Shown here piece by piece: positions 1-6,354 of a DNA stretch of 6,836 nucleotides. Below the pieces are notes generated by a model. That model did not search any database. It worked only from the letters and a program-made list of their open reading frames with translations, and was not told where the DNA came from. The position numbers and the translations under genes are program-made. Each line of letters opens with the position of its first letter. Within the stretch, counting starts at the first letter, position 1. Source of the DNA: Pseudomonadota bacterium (GTDB taxonomy: Bacteria > Pseudomonadota > Alphaproteobacteria > Caulobacterales > Caulobacteraceae); contig JAEZIH010000242.1 in the NCBI GenBank assembly GCA_023416055.1, forward strand, positions 1-6,836. Reading direction: 5' to 3'.

Positions 1-11
1 GCTGGTTCAGG

Positions 12-917
12 TCAGGCCGCCGCGCCCTTCGTCCCCTTCAGATCGCGATAGGCGGCGCTGAACGGGGCGTAGAGGACGGCCAGTTGCAAGGCGGAAAGCA
101 CGGACTGGACCAACAGCATGACCAGGACCACGGGCCCAAGAGCCTGGAACATCTCCAGCGACGACGCGCCCTCCATCATGATCAGTCGGTGGAACCCGCC
201 GACGGCCATGATGATCGGCAGGCAGACCAGCAGGCCGAGCAGGGCAACCACCATGGTCATCACCCAGGCGATGACGGCCAGGCCGATGATCTGCCAGGTG
301 CAGCTGCGGGTCATGGCGAAGGAGTCGAAGAAGGCCATCCGCTTTTCCGCGACCGTGATCGGCACGGCCAGGCTGAAGCGGGCGAACAGCCAGATCATCA
401 CGCCCACGACGACGACCATGGCGAGGAAGGCCACAAGAAAGTTCGAACTTCCGCCGCCCATCAGGCTTCCGGCTATGCCGGCGACGGCGCCCACGACGAT
501 GGCGAGGATCATGTAGGCGGCGAAGGCGAGCACAGCCAGCACGACGCTGACGACCGCCACACGCACCTCGTCCATGCCCAGCCGGAGATAGCCGAAGGCC
601 TTGCGACCCGGCTCGAGCACCGACCGCGCCACCGCAGCGGCGAGGACGGCGTTGAACAGCAGGGATAGTGGGATGATCAGCGGAAAGACCGACAGATAGG
701 CGGCCATCAGAGGCTCAACGTCCTCGGGCGTAGCCATTCCGCCCGAGGCCCCGATCCTCTGCGCCTCGGCCATGATCGCAATCAGGGGGCCGCCCACGGC
801 CGCAAAGATGAGCGTGGTGAAGGCCAGATACGCCAGCGCCCAGAACACAAGGGCCACTGGCGAGCGACGGACCACGCGGAAGCCTTCGAAGGCGGCATCT
901 CCAGCGGAAAACGACAT
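12..917 (-). CDS. Six-helix integral membrane protein, function unknown
   Basis: 301 residues, mostly hydrophobic. Visible membrane segments lie at about 22-48, 73-98, 120-150, 160-188, 210-242 and 259-290, giving six helices with short polar links (for example EPGRKAFGYLRLGMDEVR at 102-119). The stretch PITVAEKRMAFFDSFAMTR (186-204) followed by a helix resembles the repeated pattern of bacterial YciC-like and glycerophosphodiester-phosphodiesterase membrane-domain proteins, where a Pro-containing motif and a short amphipathic segment precede each helix pair. That resemblance is by eye only, and no catalytic motif is visible. It probably sits in the inner membrane. The start is well supported: ATG at 917 is preceded by AGGAGG 5 nt upstream. 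It is transcribed away from trmFO, with a 265-bp gap between the two starts. Real gene: high confidence. Function: not assigned. Confidence 0.85.
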   Translation of the reverse strand: MSFSAGDAAFEGFRVVRRSPVALVFWALAYLAFTTLIFAAVGGPLIAIMAEAQRIGASGGMATPEDVEPLMAAYLSVFPLIIPLSLLFNAVLAAAVARSVLEPGRKAFGYLRLGMDEVRVAVVSVVLAVLAFAAYMILAIVVGAVAGIAGSLMGGGSSNFLVAFLAMVVVVGVMIWLFARFSLAVPITVAEKRMAFFDSFAMTRSCTWQIIGLAVIAWVMTMVVALLGLLVCLPIIMAVGGFHRLIMMEGASSLEMFQALGPVVLVMLLVQSVLSALQLAVLYAPFSAAYRDLKGTKGAAA

Positions 918-922
918 TTCTT

Positions 923-928
923 CCTCCT
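923..928 (-). promoter_or_regulatory. Strong Shine-Dalgarno for the membrane protein
   Basis: On the minus strand AGGAGG stands 5 nt before the ATG at 917. It is the best ribosome-binding match in the window and fixes the start of the membrane protein. It contrasts with trmFO across the gap, which has no such site. Confidence 0.75.
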
Positions 929-940
929 GTTGCGGGTGCG

Positions 941-1072
941 TCAGATGGCAGTACCGACGGCGGGGGCCGCCCTGGATGCGATGGTATCCCGACAGAATCC
1001 GGCGGACGGAGCGCCAGGCGCCATGAGCTGGACCGCCGCGAAAGCGGCGTCGAAGATGACGTAGCCGATCAT
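941..1072 (-). CDS. Possible 43-residue small protein (doubtful)
   Basis: ATG at 1072 opens a 43-codon frame ending in TGA at 941-943, 23 bp before the start of the downstream membrane-protein gene on the same strand. The first 20 residues ([20 protein letters not shown]) are hydrophobic enough for one short helix; the rest is Ala/Arg-rich and featureless. A purine run, AGGGGGG, lies about 4 nt upstream of the ATG and could serve as a ribosome-binding site. Against it: GC-rich DNA gives frames this long by chance, no family is recognised, and a GAAA-capped dyad (1034-1049) falls inside it. It could be a small membrane peptide, an upstream leader ORF of the 12-917 gene, or noise. The rest of the 918-1182 gap holds only the trmFO promoter candidate. 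Confidence 0.2.
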   Translation of the reverse strand: MIGYVIFDAAFAAVQLMAPGAPSAGFCRDTIASRAAPAVGTAI

Positions 1073-1146
1073 CAGCCCCCCTTTGGTCCCCGGGCGCATC
1101 CTATGGGCCGTTTTCGCGACTCGCCACCGGAATCCGGCAAGAGGGA

Positions 1147-1175
1147 CTGGCGTCCCCGCGCGACCGGGCTAGAAC
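1147..1175 (+). promoter_or_regulatory. Caulobacter-type promoter of trmFO, probably leaderless
   Basis: GCTAGAAC at 1168-1175 matches the Caulobacter housekeeping -10 consensus GCTANAWC at every position. A weak -35 candidate, CTGGCGT at 1147-1153 (4 of 7 against TTGACGS), lies 14 nt upstream, at the wide end of the usual spacing. Only 7 nt separate the -10 element from the trmFO ATG, so the transcript should begin at or within a base or two of the A of the ATG. No Shine-Dalgarno is present before the ATG, which agrees with a leaderless message. Confidence 0.6.
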
Positions 1176-1182
1176 GCCCGGC

Positions 1183-2574
1183 ATGACCACCTCCCCCTCC
1201 CCCGTTCATGTCATCGGCGGCGGCCTCGCCGGCTCTGAAGCGGCCTGGCAGATCGCCAGCGCCGGCGTTCCCGTCATCCTGCACGAGATGCGCGGCGTGC
1301 CCGGGGTGAAGACCGATGCCCACCACACCGACGGGCTGGCGGAGCTGGTCTGCTCCAACTCTTTCCGCTCGGACGACTGGGAGTACAACGCCGTCGGCCT
1401 GCTGCACGCCGAGATGCGGGTGCTCGATTCGATCATCATGGCCTGCGGCGACGCCCACCAGGTCCCCGCGGGCGGCGCGCTGGCGGTCGATCGCGAGGGC
1501 TTCTCGCAGGCGGTCACGGCGAAGCTCGAGGAGCATCCGCTGGTCACCATTGTCCGCGAGGAGATCGCCGGCCTGCCCCCCGAGGGCTGGGACAATGTCA
1601 TCGTCGCCACCGGCCCGCTGACCTCGCCCGCCCTCGCCGACGCCATCCTGAAGACGACCGGCGAGGAGAGCCTGAGCTTCTTCGACGCCATCGCGCCGAT
1701 CGTCCACGCCGACTCGATCGACTTCGACATCGCCTGGCGTCAGTCACGCTACGACAAGGCCGGGCCGGGCGGCGACGCCGCCGCCTACGTCAACTGCCCG
1801 ATGGACAAGGCCCAGTACGACGCCTTCATCGACGCCCTGCTGGCCGGCCCCAAGGCCGAGTTCAAGGAATGGGAGGACGTCCCCTATTTCGACGGCTGCC
1901 TGCCCATCGAGGTGATGGCCGAGCGCGGCCGCGAGACCCTGCGCCACGGACCGATGAAGCCGGTCGGTCTGACCAATCCGCGCGACCCGACGGTCAAGGC
2001 CCACGCCATCGTCCAGCTGAGGCAGGACAATGCGCTGGGCACGCTGTTCAACATGGTCGGCTTCCAGACCAAGCTGAAGTACGGGGCCCAGACCGAGATC
2101 TTCCGCATGATCCCCGGCCTGCAGAACGCCCAGTTCGCCCGCCTCGGCGGCCTGCACCGCAACACCTTCCTGAACAGCCCCAAGCTGCTCGACCGCCAGC
2201 TGCGCCTGAAGGCTATGCCGCGGCTGCGCTTCGCCGGCCAGGTGACGGGCGTCGAGGGTTACGTCGAATCCGCCGCCATGGGCCTGCTCACCGGCCGGCT
2301 GGCCGCCGCCCAGGCGCTGGGCCGCGACCTCACTCCCCCGCCGCCGGAGACGGCCATCGGGGCCTTGGTCGAGCACATCACCGGCGGACACCTCGAAGGC
2401 TCGAAATTCCAGCCGATGAACATCAACTACGGCCTTCTGCCGCCGCTTGAGGCGCCGCGCGTCGACGCCGAGGGCAAGCGCATTCCGCCGAAGGATCGGG
2501 GCCGGGCCAAGAAGCGGCTGATGAGCGTGCGGGCGCTGGAGGCGCTGAAGGCGTGGAGGGACGCCGCCGCCTGA
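1183..2574 (+). CDS. trmFO: tRNA m5U54 methyltransferase TrmFO (folate/FAD-dependent)
   Basis: Cytoplasmic flavoprotein that makes 5-methyluridine at position 54 in the T-loop of tRNA, using methylenetetrahydrofolate as carbon donor and reduced FAD as reductant. 463 residues, the usual length. The N-terminal Rossmann FAD site is [18 protein letters not shown] (8-25), with the strand-2 acidic residue at E35 in HEMRG. The family signature [13 protein letters not shown] (53-65) carries C57, and [15 protein letters not shown] (235-249) carries C239; these match the two functional cysteines known from Bacillus TrmFO (C53, C226). YVNCPM (202-207) and [13 protein letters not shown] near the C-terminal third, closing the FAD fold, are also typical. 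It replaces the SAM-dependent TrmA of enterics, as is common in alphaproteobacteria. The ATG at 1183 puts the FAD motif at the expected distance from the N-terminus. It stands alone, divergent from the membrane-protein gene and convergent with the DUF1801 gene (3 bp between stops). Confidence 0.97.
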   Translation: MTTSPSPVHVIGGGLAGSEAAWQIASAGVPVILHEMRGVPGVKTDAHHTDGLAELVCSNSFRSDDWEYNAVGLLHAEMRVLDSIIMACGDAHQVPAGGALAVDREGFSQAVTAKLEEHPLVTIVREEIAGLPPEGWDNVIVATGPLTSPALADAILKTTGEESLSFFDAIAPIVHADSIDFDIAWRQSRYDKAGPGGDAAAYVNCPMDKAQYDAFIDALLAGPKAEFKEWEDVPYFDGCLPIEVMAERGRETLRHGPMKPVGLTNPRDPTVKAHAIVQLRQDNALGTLFNMVGFQTKLKYGAQTEIFRMIPGLQNAQFARLGGLHRNTFLNSPKLLDRQLRLKAMPRLRFAGQVTGVEGYVESAAMGLLTGRLAAAQALGRDLTPPPPETAIGALVEHITGGHLEGSKFQPMNINYGLLPPLEAPRVDAEGKRIPPKDRGRAKKRLMSVRALEALKAWRDAAA

Positions 2575-2577
2575 GCC

Positions 2578-2961
2578 TCAGCCCGGTCGGTTCGCCTCGA
2601 TCCAGCGTCGGATCAGCTTTTCCAGCGCGGCGGCGCGCGCTTCCAGCTCGGCGGCCGTCCGCAACTGGACAACTCCCCGGTCGGCCGACGGCCAGCGAGC
2701 GAGGGCGTCGGGATCGTGGAAGGAGAACGCTGCGACATCCTTCGCCGCGGCCCCGCGATGGAGCACCAGACGGGCGCCGCCCTTGCGCTCCACCCCGAGG
2801 GTGACGCGGTCCTCCCCGCTATCGGCGAAGCTGGGCGCATTCCATTTGATGGTCTCCGTGAGGCCGGGTGAGGCGCGGATCACGATCTCCCGCAACCGGT
2901 CCAAGAGGCTGCGGGTTTCCGGCGACAAACTGTCCAGCCAGGCGGCGACGGCGTTCCCCAT
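2578..2961 (-). CDS. DUF1801 domain-containing protein
   Basis: 127 residues spanning a single DUF1801 (YdhG-like) domain. Diagnostic parts: an N-terminal helical stretch LDSLSPETRSLLDRLREIV (9-27), then the family core ETIKWNAPSFADSG (36-49), a strand pair VTLGVERKGGARLVLHRGAA (53-72), and a C-terminal helix AAELEARAAALEKLIRRWIE. The family adopts a small alpha/beta fold like that of frataxin-like proteins; its function is unknown. The ATG at 2961 has AGGGAAG 9 nt upstream and is the first Met of the domain. The frame stays open far upstream (to 4218), but that extension is antisense to the oxygenase gene and unlike any protein. It is divergent from that oxygenase, with 51 bp between starts, and nearly abuts trmFO tail to tail. 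The family is clear; the physiological role is not. Confidence 0.88.
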   Translation of the reverse strand: MGNAVAAWLDSLSPETRSLLDRLREIVIRASPGLTETIKWNAPSFADSGEDRVTLGVERKGGARLVLHRGAAAKDVAAFSFHDPDALARWPSADRGVVQLRTAAELEARAAALEKLIRRWIEANRPG

Positions 2962-3012
2962 GCCCGTCAGCTTCCCTAGGTTGGCGACGTGGCGCAAGCC
3001 GACGGAGCCTTC

Positions 3013-3897
3013 ATGACCATCACACGTCCGTTCGAACACGCCAGACGCCTTGTCCGCCAGAAGATCACAGACGTCTTCAACGACGCCGAGCGGGGCGAGC
3101 GGCCTGTCCTTCGACGGGCGGACGCCCTGTTCCCCGTCGATTCGGTGGCCTGGAAGGTCAACGGCGACGTCACCACCATGATGATCGGCGGCGTCTCCGG
3201 TCTGTTGCTGCAGATGCTGCATCCCGCGGTGCTGGCCGGCGTGTGGGACCATTCCGACTTCCGCGCCGACATGCACGGGCGGCTGCGGCGGACCGCGAAG
3301 TTCATCGCCACCACCACCTACGACCACGCAGAGGCCGGCGGGGCGGCGATCGAGCGGGTCAACCGCATTCATGCGAAGCTGAGCGGCGTCCTGCCGGACG
3401 GCACACCGTACCGGGTGTCCGATCCGCATCTGCTGGCGTGGGTGCACGTCACCGAGACGCTGAGCTTCCTCGAAGCCTGGATCCGCTACGGCGAGCCGGA
3501 CATGCCGCTGGCCCAGCAGGACGCCTATTTCGCCGAGATGGCCAGGGTCGGCGAGGCGCTGCACGCCGAGCCCGTGCCGCGCACGCGGGCCGAGGCGGAG
3601 GCGCTGATCCAGAGCTATCGCCCTGCCCTGCGCGCCGACGATCGCACCCGGGAGGTGGCGGCCATGGTCATGCGCCAGACACTCGGCCAGCCGTCGGTGG
3701 ACATGGCCGCCGGGGTGATCATGCAGGCGGGAATGGACCTGCTGCCCGACTGGGCGCGGGCGATACATGCGCGACCGGCGTCGCTGTCGCCGCTCATGGT
3801 ACGGGCCGGAGCTCTGACCACGGCGCGGTTCCTGCGCTGGGCCTTCGACGGGTCTCCGAACCGGCGGGTGCACCCGCCGGAGGTGACCTCCTTCTAG
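3013..3897 (+). CDS. DUF2236 / MpaB-family putative oxygenase
   Basis: 294 residues from ATG 3013, an all-helical protein of the DUF2236 (ER-bound oxygenase MpaB/MpaB'/latex-clearing protein) family. Typical elements: [20 protein letters not shown] (41-60), [20 protein letters not shown] (64-83), [10 protein letters not shown] (89-98), VNRIH (116-120), and [20 protein letters not shown] (137-156). In the rubber oxygenase Lcp of this family, an Arg-x3-Thr pair and a downstream axial His surround heme b. R90/T94 and H120 are the tentative equivalents here, by eye. The substrate is unknown and heme binding is inferred. Start: ATG 3013 has GGAG 5 nt upstream and is preferred; GTG 2989 would add eight residues and intrude into the short divergent intergenic region. 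The gene overlaps the convergent acyl-CoA dehydrogenase gene by 4 bp at the stop. Confidence 0.9.
   Translation: MTITRPFEHARRLVRQKITDVFNDAERGERPVLRRADALFPVDSVAWKVNGDVTTMMIGGVSGLLLQMLHPAVLAGVWDHSDFRADMHGRLRRTAKFIATTTYDHAEAGGAAIERVNRIHAKLSGVLPDGTPYRVSDPHLLAWVHVTETLSFLEAWIRYGEPDMPLAQQDAYFAEMARVGEALHAEPVPRTRAEAEALIQSYRPALRADDRTREVAAMVMRQTLGQPSVDMAAGVIMQAGMDLLPDWARAIHARPASLSPLMVRAGALTTARFLRWAFDGSPNRRVHPPEVTSF
3861..3891. terminator. Double dyad at convergent gene ends (candidate bidirectional terminator)
   Basis: 3861-3880 is a perfect 20-bp palindrome with half-site CCGGCGGGTG. It is followed immediately, overlapping by 2 bp, by GGAGGT-G-ACCTCC at 3879-3891, a second perfect inverted repeat around one base. 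Both lie within the last codons of the oxygenase gene and just beyond the dehydrogenase stop, so both transcripts would form a GC-rich hairpin. No T-tract follows on either strand, so factor-independent termination is not assured. It could also be a protein-binding palindrome, or codon coincidence over Arg-Arg-Val-His-Pro-Pro. Confidence 0.4.
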
Positions 3898-5099
3898 GAG
3901 CGGCCGGCGGCCTTCGCGTACTCCAGCCGGGCGATGGTGCGGTTGTGCACCTCGTCCGGGCCGTCGGCGATGCGCAGGGTGCGGACCATGGCGTACATCT
4001 CGGCCAGCGGCGTATCGCCCGAAACCCCGGCGCCGCCGAAGGCCTGGATGGCGTCGTCGATGACCTTCAGCGCCATGCGCGGGGCCGCCACCTTGATCTG
4101 GGCGATCTCGGACCTGGCGTTCCTGGCCCCGACCTCGTCCATCATCCAGGCCGCCTTGAGCACCAGCAGGCGGCACATCTCGATGTTGGTGCGCGCCTCG
4201 GCGACGCGCTGCTCCCACACAGAGTGCTCGGCGATGGTCTTGCGGAAGGCGGTGCGCGACAGCAGGCGCTCGGCCATCAGCTCAAGCGCCCGCTCGGCCG
4301 CGCCAATGGTGCGCATGCAATGGTGGATACGGCCCGGCCCGAGGCGCCCTTGGGCGATCTCGAAGCCGCGACCCTCGCCGGCGATCAGGTTCTCCGCCAG
4401 CACGCGGACGTTCTCCAGCACCACCTCGGCGTGGCCGATCGGCCGCTCGTCGTAGCCGAACACCGACAGCATGCGCTCGACGCGGAAGCCCGGCGTGTCG
4501 ACGGGCACGATGATCATCGACTGCTGGGCGTGCGTGGCTGCATCCGGATCCGTCTTGCCCATGACGATGGTCACCGCGACGTTCGGGTGGCCCATGTTGG
4601 TCGACCACCACTTGCGGCCGTTGATGACGTAGTGGTCGCCGTCTCGTTCGATGCGGGTCCGGATGTTGGTGGCGTCGGACGAGGCCACTTCCGGCTCGGT
4701 CATCAGGAAGGCGGAGCGGATCTCGCCCGCCATCAGGGGTTCCAGCCACCGTTCCTGCTGGGCGGCGTCTCCGTAGAGGTGCAGCACCTCCATGTTGCCG
4801 GTGTCGGGGGCGTTGCAGTTGAACGCCTCGGCCGACCACAGGGCGCGGCCCATGATCTCGGCCAGGGGGGCGTATTCGAGATTGGTGAGCCCGGCCCCGT
4901 GTTCGCCGGGCAGGAACATGTTCCAGAGGCCGGCGTCGCGAGCCTTGGCCTTCAGCTCCTCCATGACCGGCGGCTGGCGGGTGTGATCCTCGCGGACCTG
5001 GGCCCAGTAGTCGGCCGAGCGCGGCAATACCTCGGCGTCCATGAAGCGGCGCAGGCGGTCCTGCCATTCGAGGGCGCGGTCGCTGTGTCGGAAATCCAT
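3894..5099 (-). CDS. Acyl-CoA dehydrogenase, ACAD10/11-like
   Basis: 401 residues, full length for the family. FAD enzymes of this fold oxidise acyl-CoA to 2-enoyl-CoA and pass electrons to ETF. Domain order is visible: N-terminal helical domain (1-128) with [15 protein letters not shown] (57-71); the FAD-contacting strand [18 protein letters not shown] (130-147); the middle beta domain with [15 protein letters not shown]; and the C-terminal helical domain with [18 protein letters not shown] (352-369) and [10 protein letters not shown] (376-385). The ADGPDEVH ending and the [12 protein letters not shown] motif are characteristic of the ACAD10/ACAD11-like branch rather than of classical MCAD, which has a Glu base in an YEGT context. 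The exact substrate is not readable. ATG 5099 has AGGA 7 nt upstream. It lies downstream of the SCP2 gene on the same strand, behind a strong hairpin, and its stop shares CTAG with the convergent oxygenase. Confidence 0.95.
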   Translation of the reverse strand: MDFRHSDRALEWQDRLRRFMDAEVLPRSADYWAQVREDHTRQPPVMEELKAKARDAGLWNMFLPGEHGAGLTNLEYAPLAEIMGRALWSAEAFNCNAPDTGNMEVLHLYGDAAQQERWLEPLMAGEIRSAFLMTEPEVASSDATNIRTRIERDGDHYVINGRKWWSTNMGHPNVAVTIVMGKTDPDAATHAQQSMIIVPVDTPGFRVERMLSVFGYDERPIGHAEVVLENVRVLAENLIAGEGRGFEIAQGRLGPGRIHHCMRTIGAAERALELMAERLLSRTAFRKTIAEHSVWEQRVAEARTNIEMCRLLVLKAAWMMDEVGARNARSEIAQIKVAAPRMALKVIDDAIQAFGGAGVSGDTPLAEMYAMVRTLRIADGPDEVHNRTIARLEYAKAAGRS

Positions 5100-5122
5100 G
5101 GCGTAGTCCTGTCCGGATAGGG

Positions 5123-5156
5123 AAACGGCGCGGCATCGTCAGACGCCGCGCCGTTT
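5123..5156 (-). terminator. 12-bp perfect hairpin between SCP2 and acyl-CoA dehydrogenase genes
   Basis: AAACGGCGCGGC (5123-5134) and its exact complement at 5145-5156 form a 12-bp stem with a 10-nt loop. Read on the minus strand, the direction of both flanking genes, the GC stem ends in TTT and then CCC; read on the plus strand it ends in TTTT. It looks like a terminator after the SCP2 gene, weak because the U-run is short. Its distal edge is only 23 bp from the dehydrogenase ATG and immediately upstream of its ribosome-binding site. Partial termination, or an intercistronic stabilising hairpin, is therefore as likely as a full stop. Confidence 0.65.
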
Positions 5157-5180
5157 TGGTGTCCTTGCTTCAGCTCAAGC

Positions 5181-5486
5181 TCAGCGCTTCAGCAGCGGGG
5201 CCAGCTTCTGGGCGATCATCATGTCGCCGGCGATCTTCAGCTTGCCCTGCATGAAGGCCATCATCGGATCGAGGCGGCCCTCCGAGAGGGCCATGAAGTC
5301 GTCCCACGAGATAGACACGGTGGCGTCGGCCGGCTTGTCCTCGTTGGTCACGGTGTTCGGAACGGAGGCGCCGTCGATGAAGATCTTGCCGGCGTCGCCG
5401 AGGTCGAGCTTCACGGTCTTGCCCAGACCGGAGTTGTCGCCGACGGCGCCGCGGATGTGTTCGGTGACTTGGGCCAGATCGGGCAT
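5181..5486 (-). CDS. SCP2 sterol-binding domain protein
   Basis: 101 residues forming one SCP2 (sterol carrier protein 2) domain, the normal size for bacterial stand-alone members. Visible hallmarks: the strand KIFIDGASVPNTVTNEDKPA (34-53) leading to DATVSISWDDFMALSEGRLD (54-73), then PMMAFMQGKLKIAGDMMIAQKL (74-95), the C-terminal part that closes the hydrophobic tunnel. The family binds fatty acids, fatty acyl-CoA and sterol-like lipids in the cytoplasm without catalysis. ATG 5486 is preceded by GCAGGAG, about 7 nt away, inside a small palindrome (GGAGATCTCC). The frame extends a further 21 codons upstream, but that part would cover the promoter candidate at 5515-5543. The next gene on the same strand is an acyl-CoA dehydrogenase, consistent with a shared role in acyl-lipid handling. 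Confidence 0.93.
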   Translation of the reverse strand: MPDLAQVTEHIRGAVGDNSGLGKTVKLDLGDAGKIFIDGASVPNTVTNEDKPADATVSISWDDFMALSEGRLDPMMAFMQGKLKIAGDMMIAQKLAPLLKR

Positions 5487-5514
5487 GGGAGATCTCCTGC
5501 GGGATTGAGCTTCC

Positions 5515-5543
5515 GACCTAGACCGCGCCGCCGGGCCTGCCAA
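5515..5543 (-). promoter_or_regulatory. Caulobacter-type promoter of the SCP2 gene
   Basis: On the minus strand TTGGCAG (5537-5543; 5 of 7 against TTGACGS) is followed after 14 nt by TCTAGGTC (5515-5522; two mismatches to GCTANAWC). The predicted transcript start near 5508 leaves a leader of roughly 20 nt that contains the Shine-Dalgarno. It also argues for ATG 5486 rather than any start further upstream. It lies just past the stop of the upstream gene, so the SCP2 gene probably has its own promoter. Confidence 0.5.
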
Positions 5544-5572
5544 GATCACGTCGGGTCAAGATGACCGGAGGA

Positions 5573-6244
5573 TCACCACGGGTGGGCCGGCAGGTCCGCC
5601 TTGGGCGGCGCCTCTTTCGGAGGCGGCCCCGCCTCACGCATGAGCGGCGGAGCCTCCACCGGCTCCGGCGAAGCGGGATAGGCGTGCGCCAAGCGACGAT
5701 CCGCCATCTCGCGGCGCTCCTGCCGCCAAGCCTCGCGCGCCTCGGCGCGCCGGCGATCCAGCTCCTCAAGCCGCGCCCGCCGGGCGGCTCGCTCGGCCTG
5801 GAAGTCGCGACGCGGGGCATCGAATCCGAACCAGCGGCCTTCGTGGCCCGCGACGGGTTCAGGCGGGGGCGGAGGTGCGGGGACGAAGATCACCGCCGCC
5901 GGGCGCGCCGGGCGGCGGCCGGCTTCCTTGTCGTCGGCCCAGGCCTCGTCGTAGGACCACGCCACCTCGGTCACGGCGGGCAGCGGCGGGGGGACGCCCT
6001 GGAAGCCGTCAACCAGTTCGCCGACCTGCATCACCGAGCCGGGCGTGATGTCCGGCTCGCGCGGCTGCACGACCTCGATGCGAAGACCCTCGCCGTCGAC
6101 CACCGCTGTCGGACCGGGCGGGTTCACGGCGCGCAGCCCGACAAGGCCGAACGCCGCCACGGCCACGGCCGTCAGCGCGGCGACATGGCCGCGGGTGACC
6201 TTTCGAGGGGGTACGAGGCGGCGCGGGGACGGACTGGGAGACAT
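5573..6244 (-). CDS. Membrane-anchored proline-rich coiled-coil protein, unknown
   Basis: 223 residues from ATG 6244; not recognised. A short basic Pro/Arg N-terminus (1-18) precedes a single transmembrane helix HVAALTAVAVAAFGLVGL (20-37), so the bulk is probably periplasmic. Next comes a compact segment, VVDGEGLRIEVVQPREPDITPGSVMQVGELVDG (48-80), the only part that looks folded, and a linker with the run APPPPPEP (123-130). An Arg/Glu-rich helix at about 145-188 (RRDFQAERAARRARLEELD and onward) could form a charged single helix or coiled coil, and the tail is Pro-rich. TTG 6277 would add 11 residues, but it falls beside a -10-like GCTACAGG, so ATG 6244 is preferred; its Shine-Dalgarno is weak (GGA about 8 nt upstream). 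It could be an envelope-spanning or structural protein; no function is assigned. Confidence 0.7.
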   Translation of the reverse strand: MSPSPSPRRLVPPRKVTRGHVAALTAVAVAAFGLVGLRAVNPPGPTAVVDGEGLRIEVVQPREPDITPGSVMQVGELVDGFQGVPPPLPAVTEVAWSYDEAWADDKEAGRRPARPAAVIFVPAPPPPPEPVAGHEGRWFGFDAPRRDFQAERAARRARLEELDRRRAEAREAWRQERREMADRRLAHAYPASPEPVEAPPLMREAGPPPKEAPPKADLPAHPW

Positions 6245-6267
6245 GGAACGCGTCCGGGACAGTGGGT

Positions 6268-6275
6268 CCTGTAGC
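6268..6275 (-). promoter_or_regulatory. -10-like element upstream of the proline-rich protein gene
   Basis: GCTACAGG on the minus strand matches GCTANAWC with two mismatches. It would place the transcript start near 6261, leaving a leader of about 17 nt before ATG 6244. No convincing -35 is visible at 10-14 nt spacing, so the call is weak. Confidence 0.25.
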
Positions 6276-6340
6276 AATCCGTGGGCGGCGGTCCGGTTTC
6301 ATGAACAAGGCCGCCGGCGGCGCCCTGGTCTGGAAGGTTC

Positions 6341-6354
6341 TGGCGGAGACGGAG
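6341..6354 (-). other. Candidate att remnant resembling a serine tRNA 3' end
   Basis: TGGCGGAGACGGAG, read on the minus strand as CTCCGTCTCCGCCA, equals CCA, a G discriminator, a seven-base acceptor strand and three T-stem bases as found in many alphaproteobacterial serine tRNAs. The match stops abruptly: the GGTTCGAATCC-type T-loop that should follow is absent. Such a fragment next to an integrase is what a duplicated tRNA 3' end (the attR side of an island) would look like, with its CCA pointing away from the element. Fourteen bases is short, and six of them also form the left arm of a local dyad (6342-6347 with 6355-6360), so chance remains possible. Confidence 0.3.

Noticed and set aside
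1034..1049. CGCCGC-GAAA-GCGGCG stem with a GNRA-type loop as a terminator or RNA element
   Set aside because: The stem has six base pairs, no T-tract and no surrounding structure; such stems are common at this GC content.
1072..2391. Several long minus-strand frames opposite trmFO (1072-1707, 1206-1730, 1744-2391)
   Set aside because: They are mirror frames of a clear TrmFO coding sequence and show no recognisable protein features.
2962..4218. N-terminal extension of the DUF1801 frame to 4218 (minus)
   Set aside because: The extension is antisense to the oxygenase and low-complexity. The DUF1801 domain is complete from ATG 2961, which has its own ribosome-binding site.
2868..5120. A 750-codon open frame on the plus strand
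   Set aside because: It runs antisense through the whole acyl-CoA dehydrogenase and overlaps the oxygenase in another frame. Its composition (Arg, Gly, Ala, His runs) is that of a GC-rich shadow frame with no domain.
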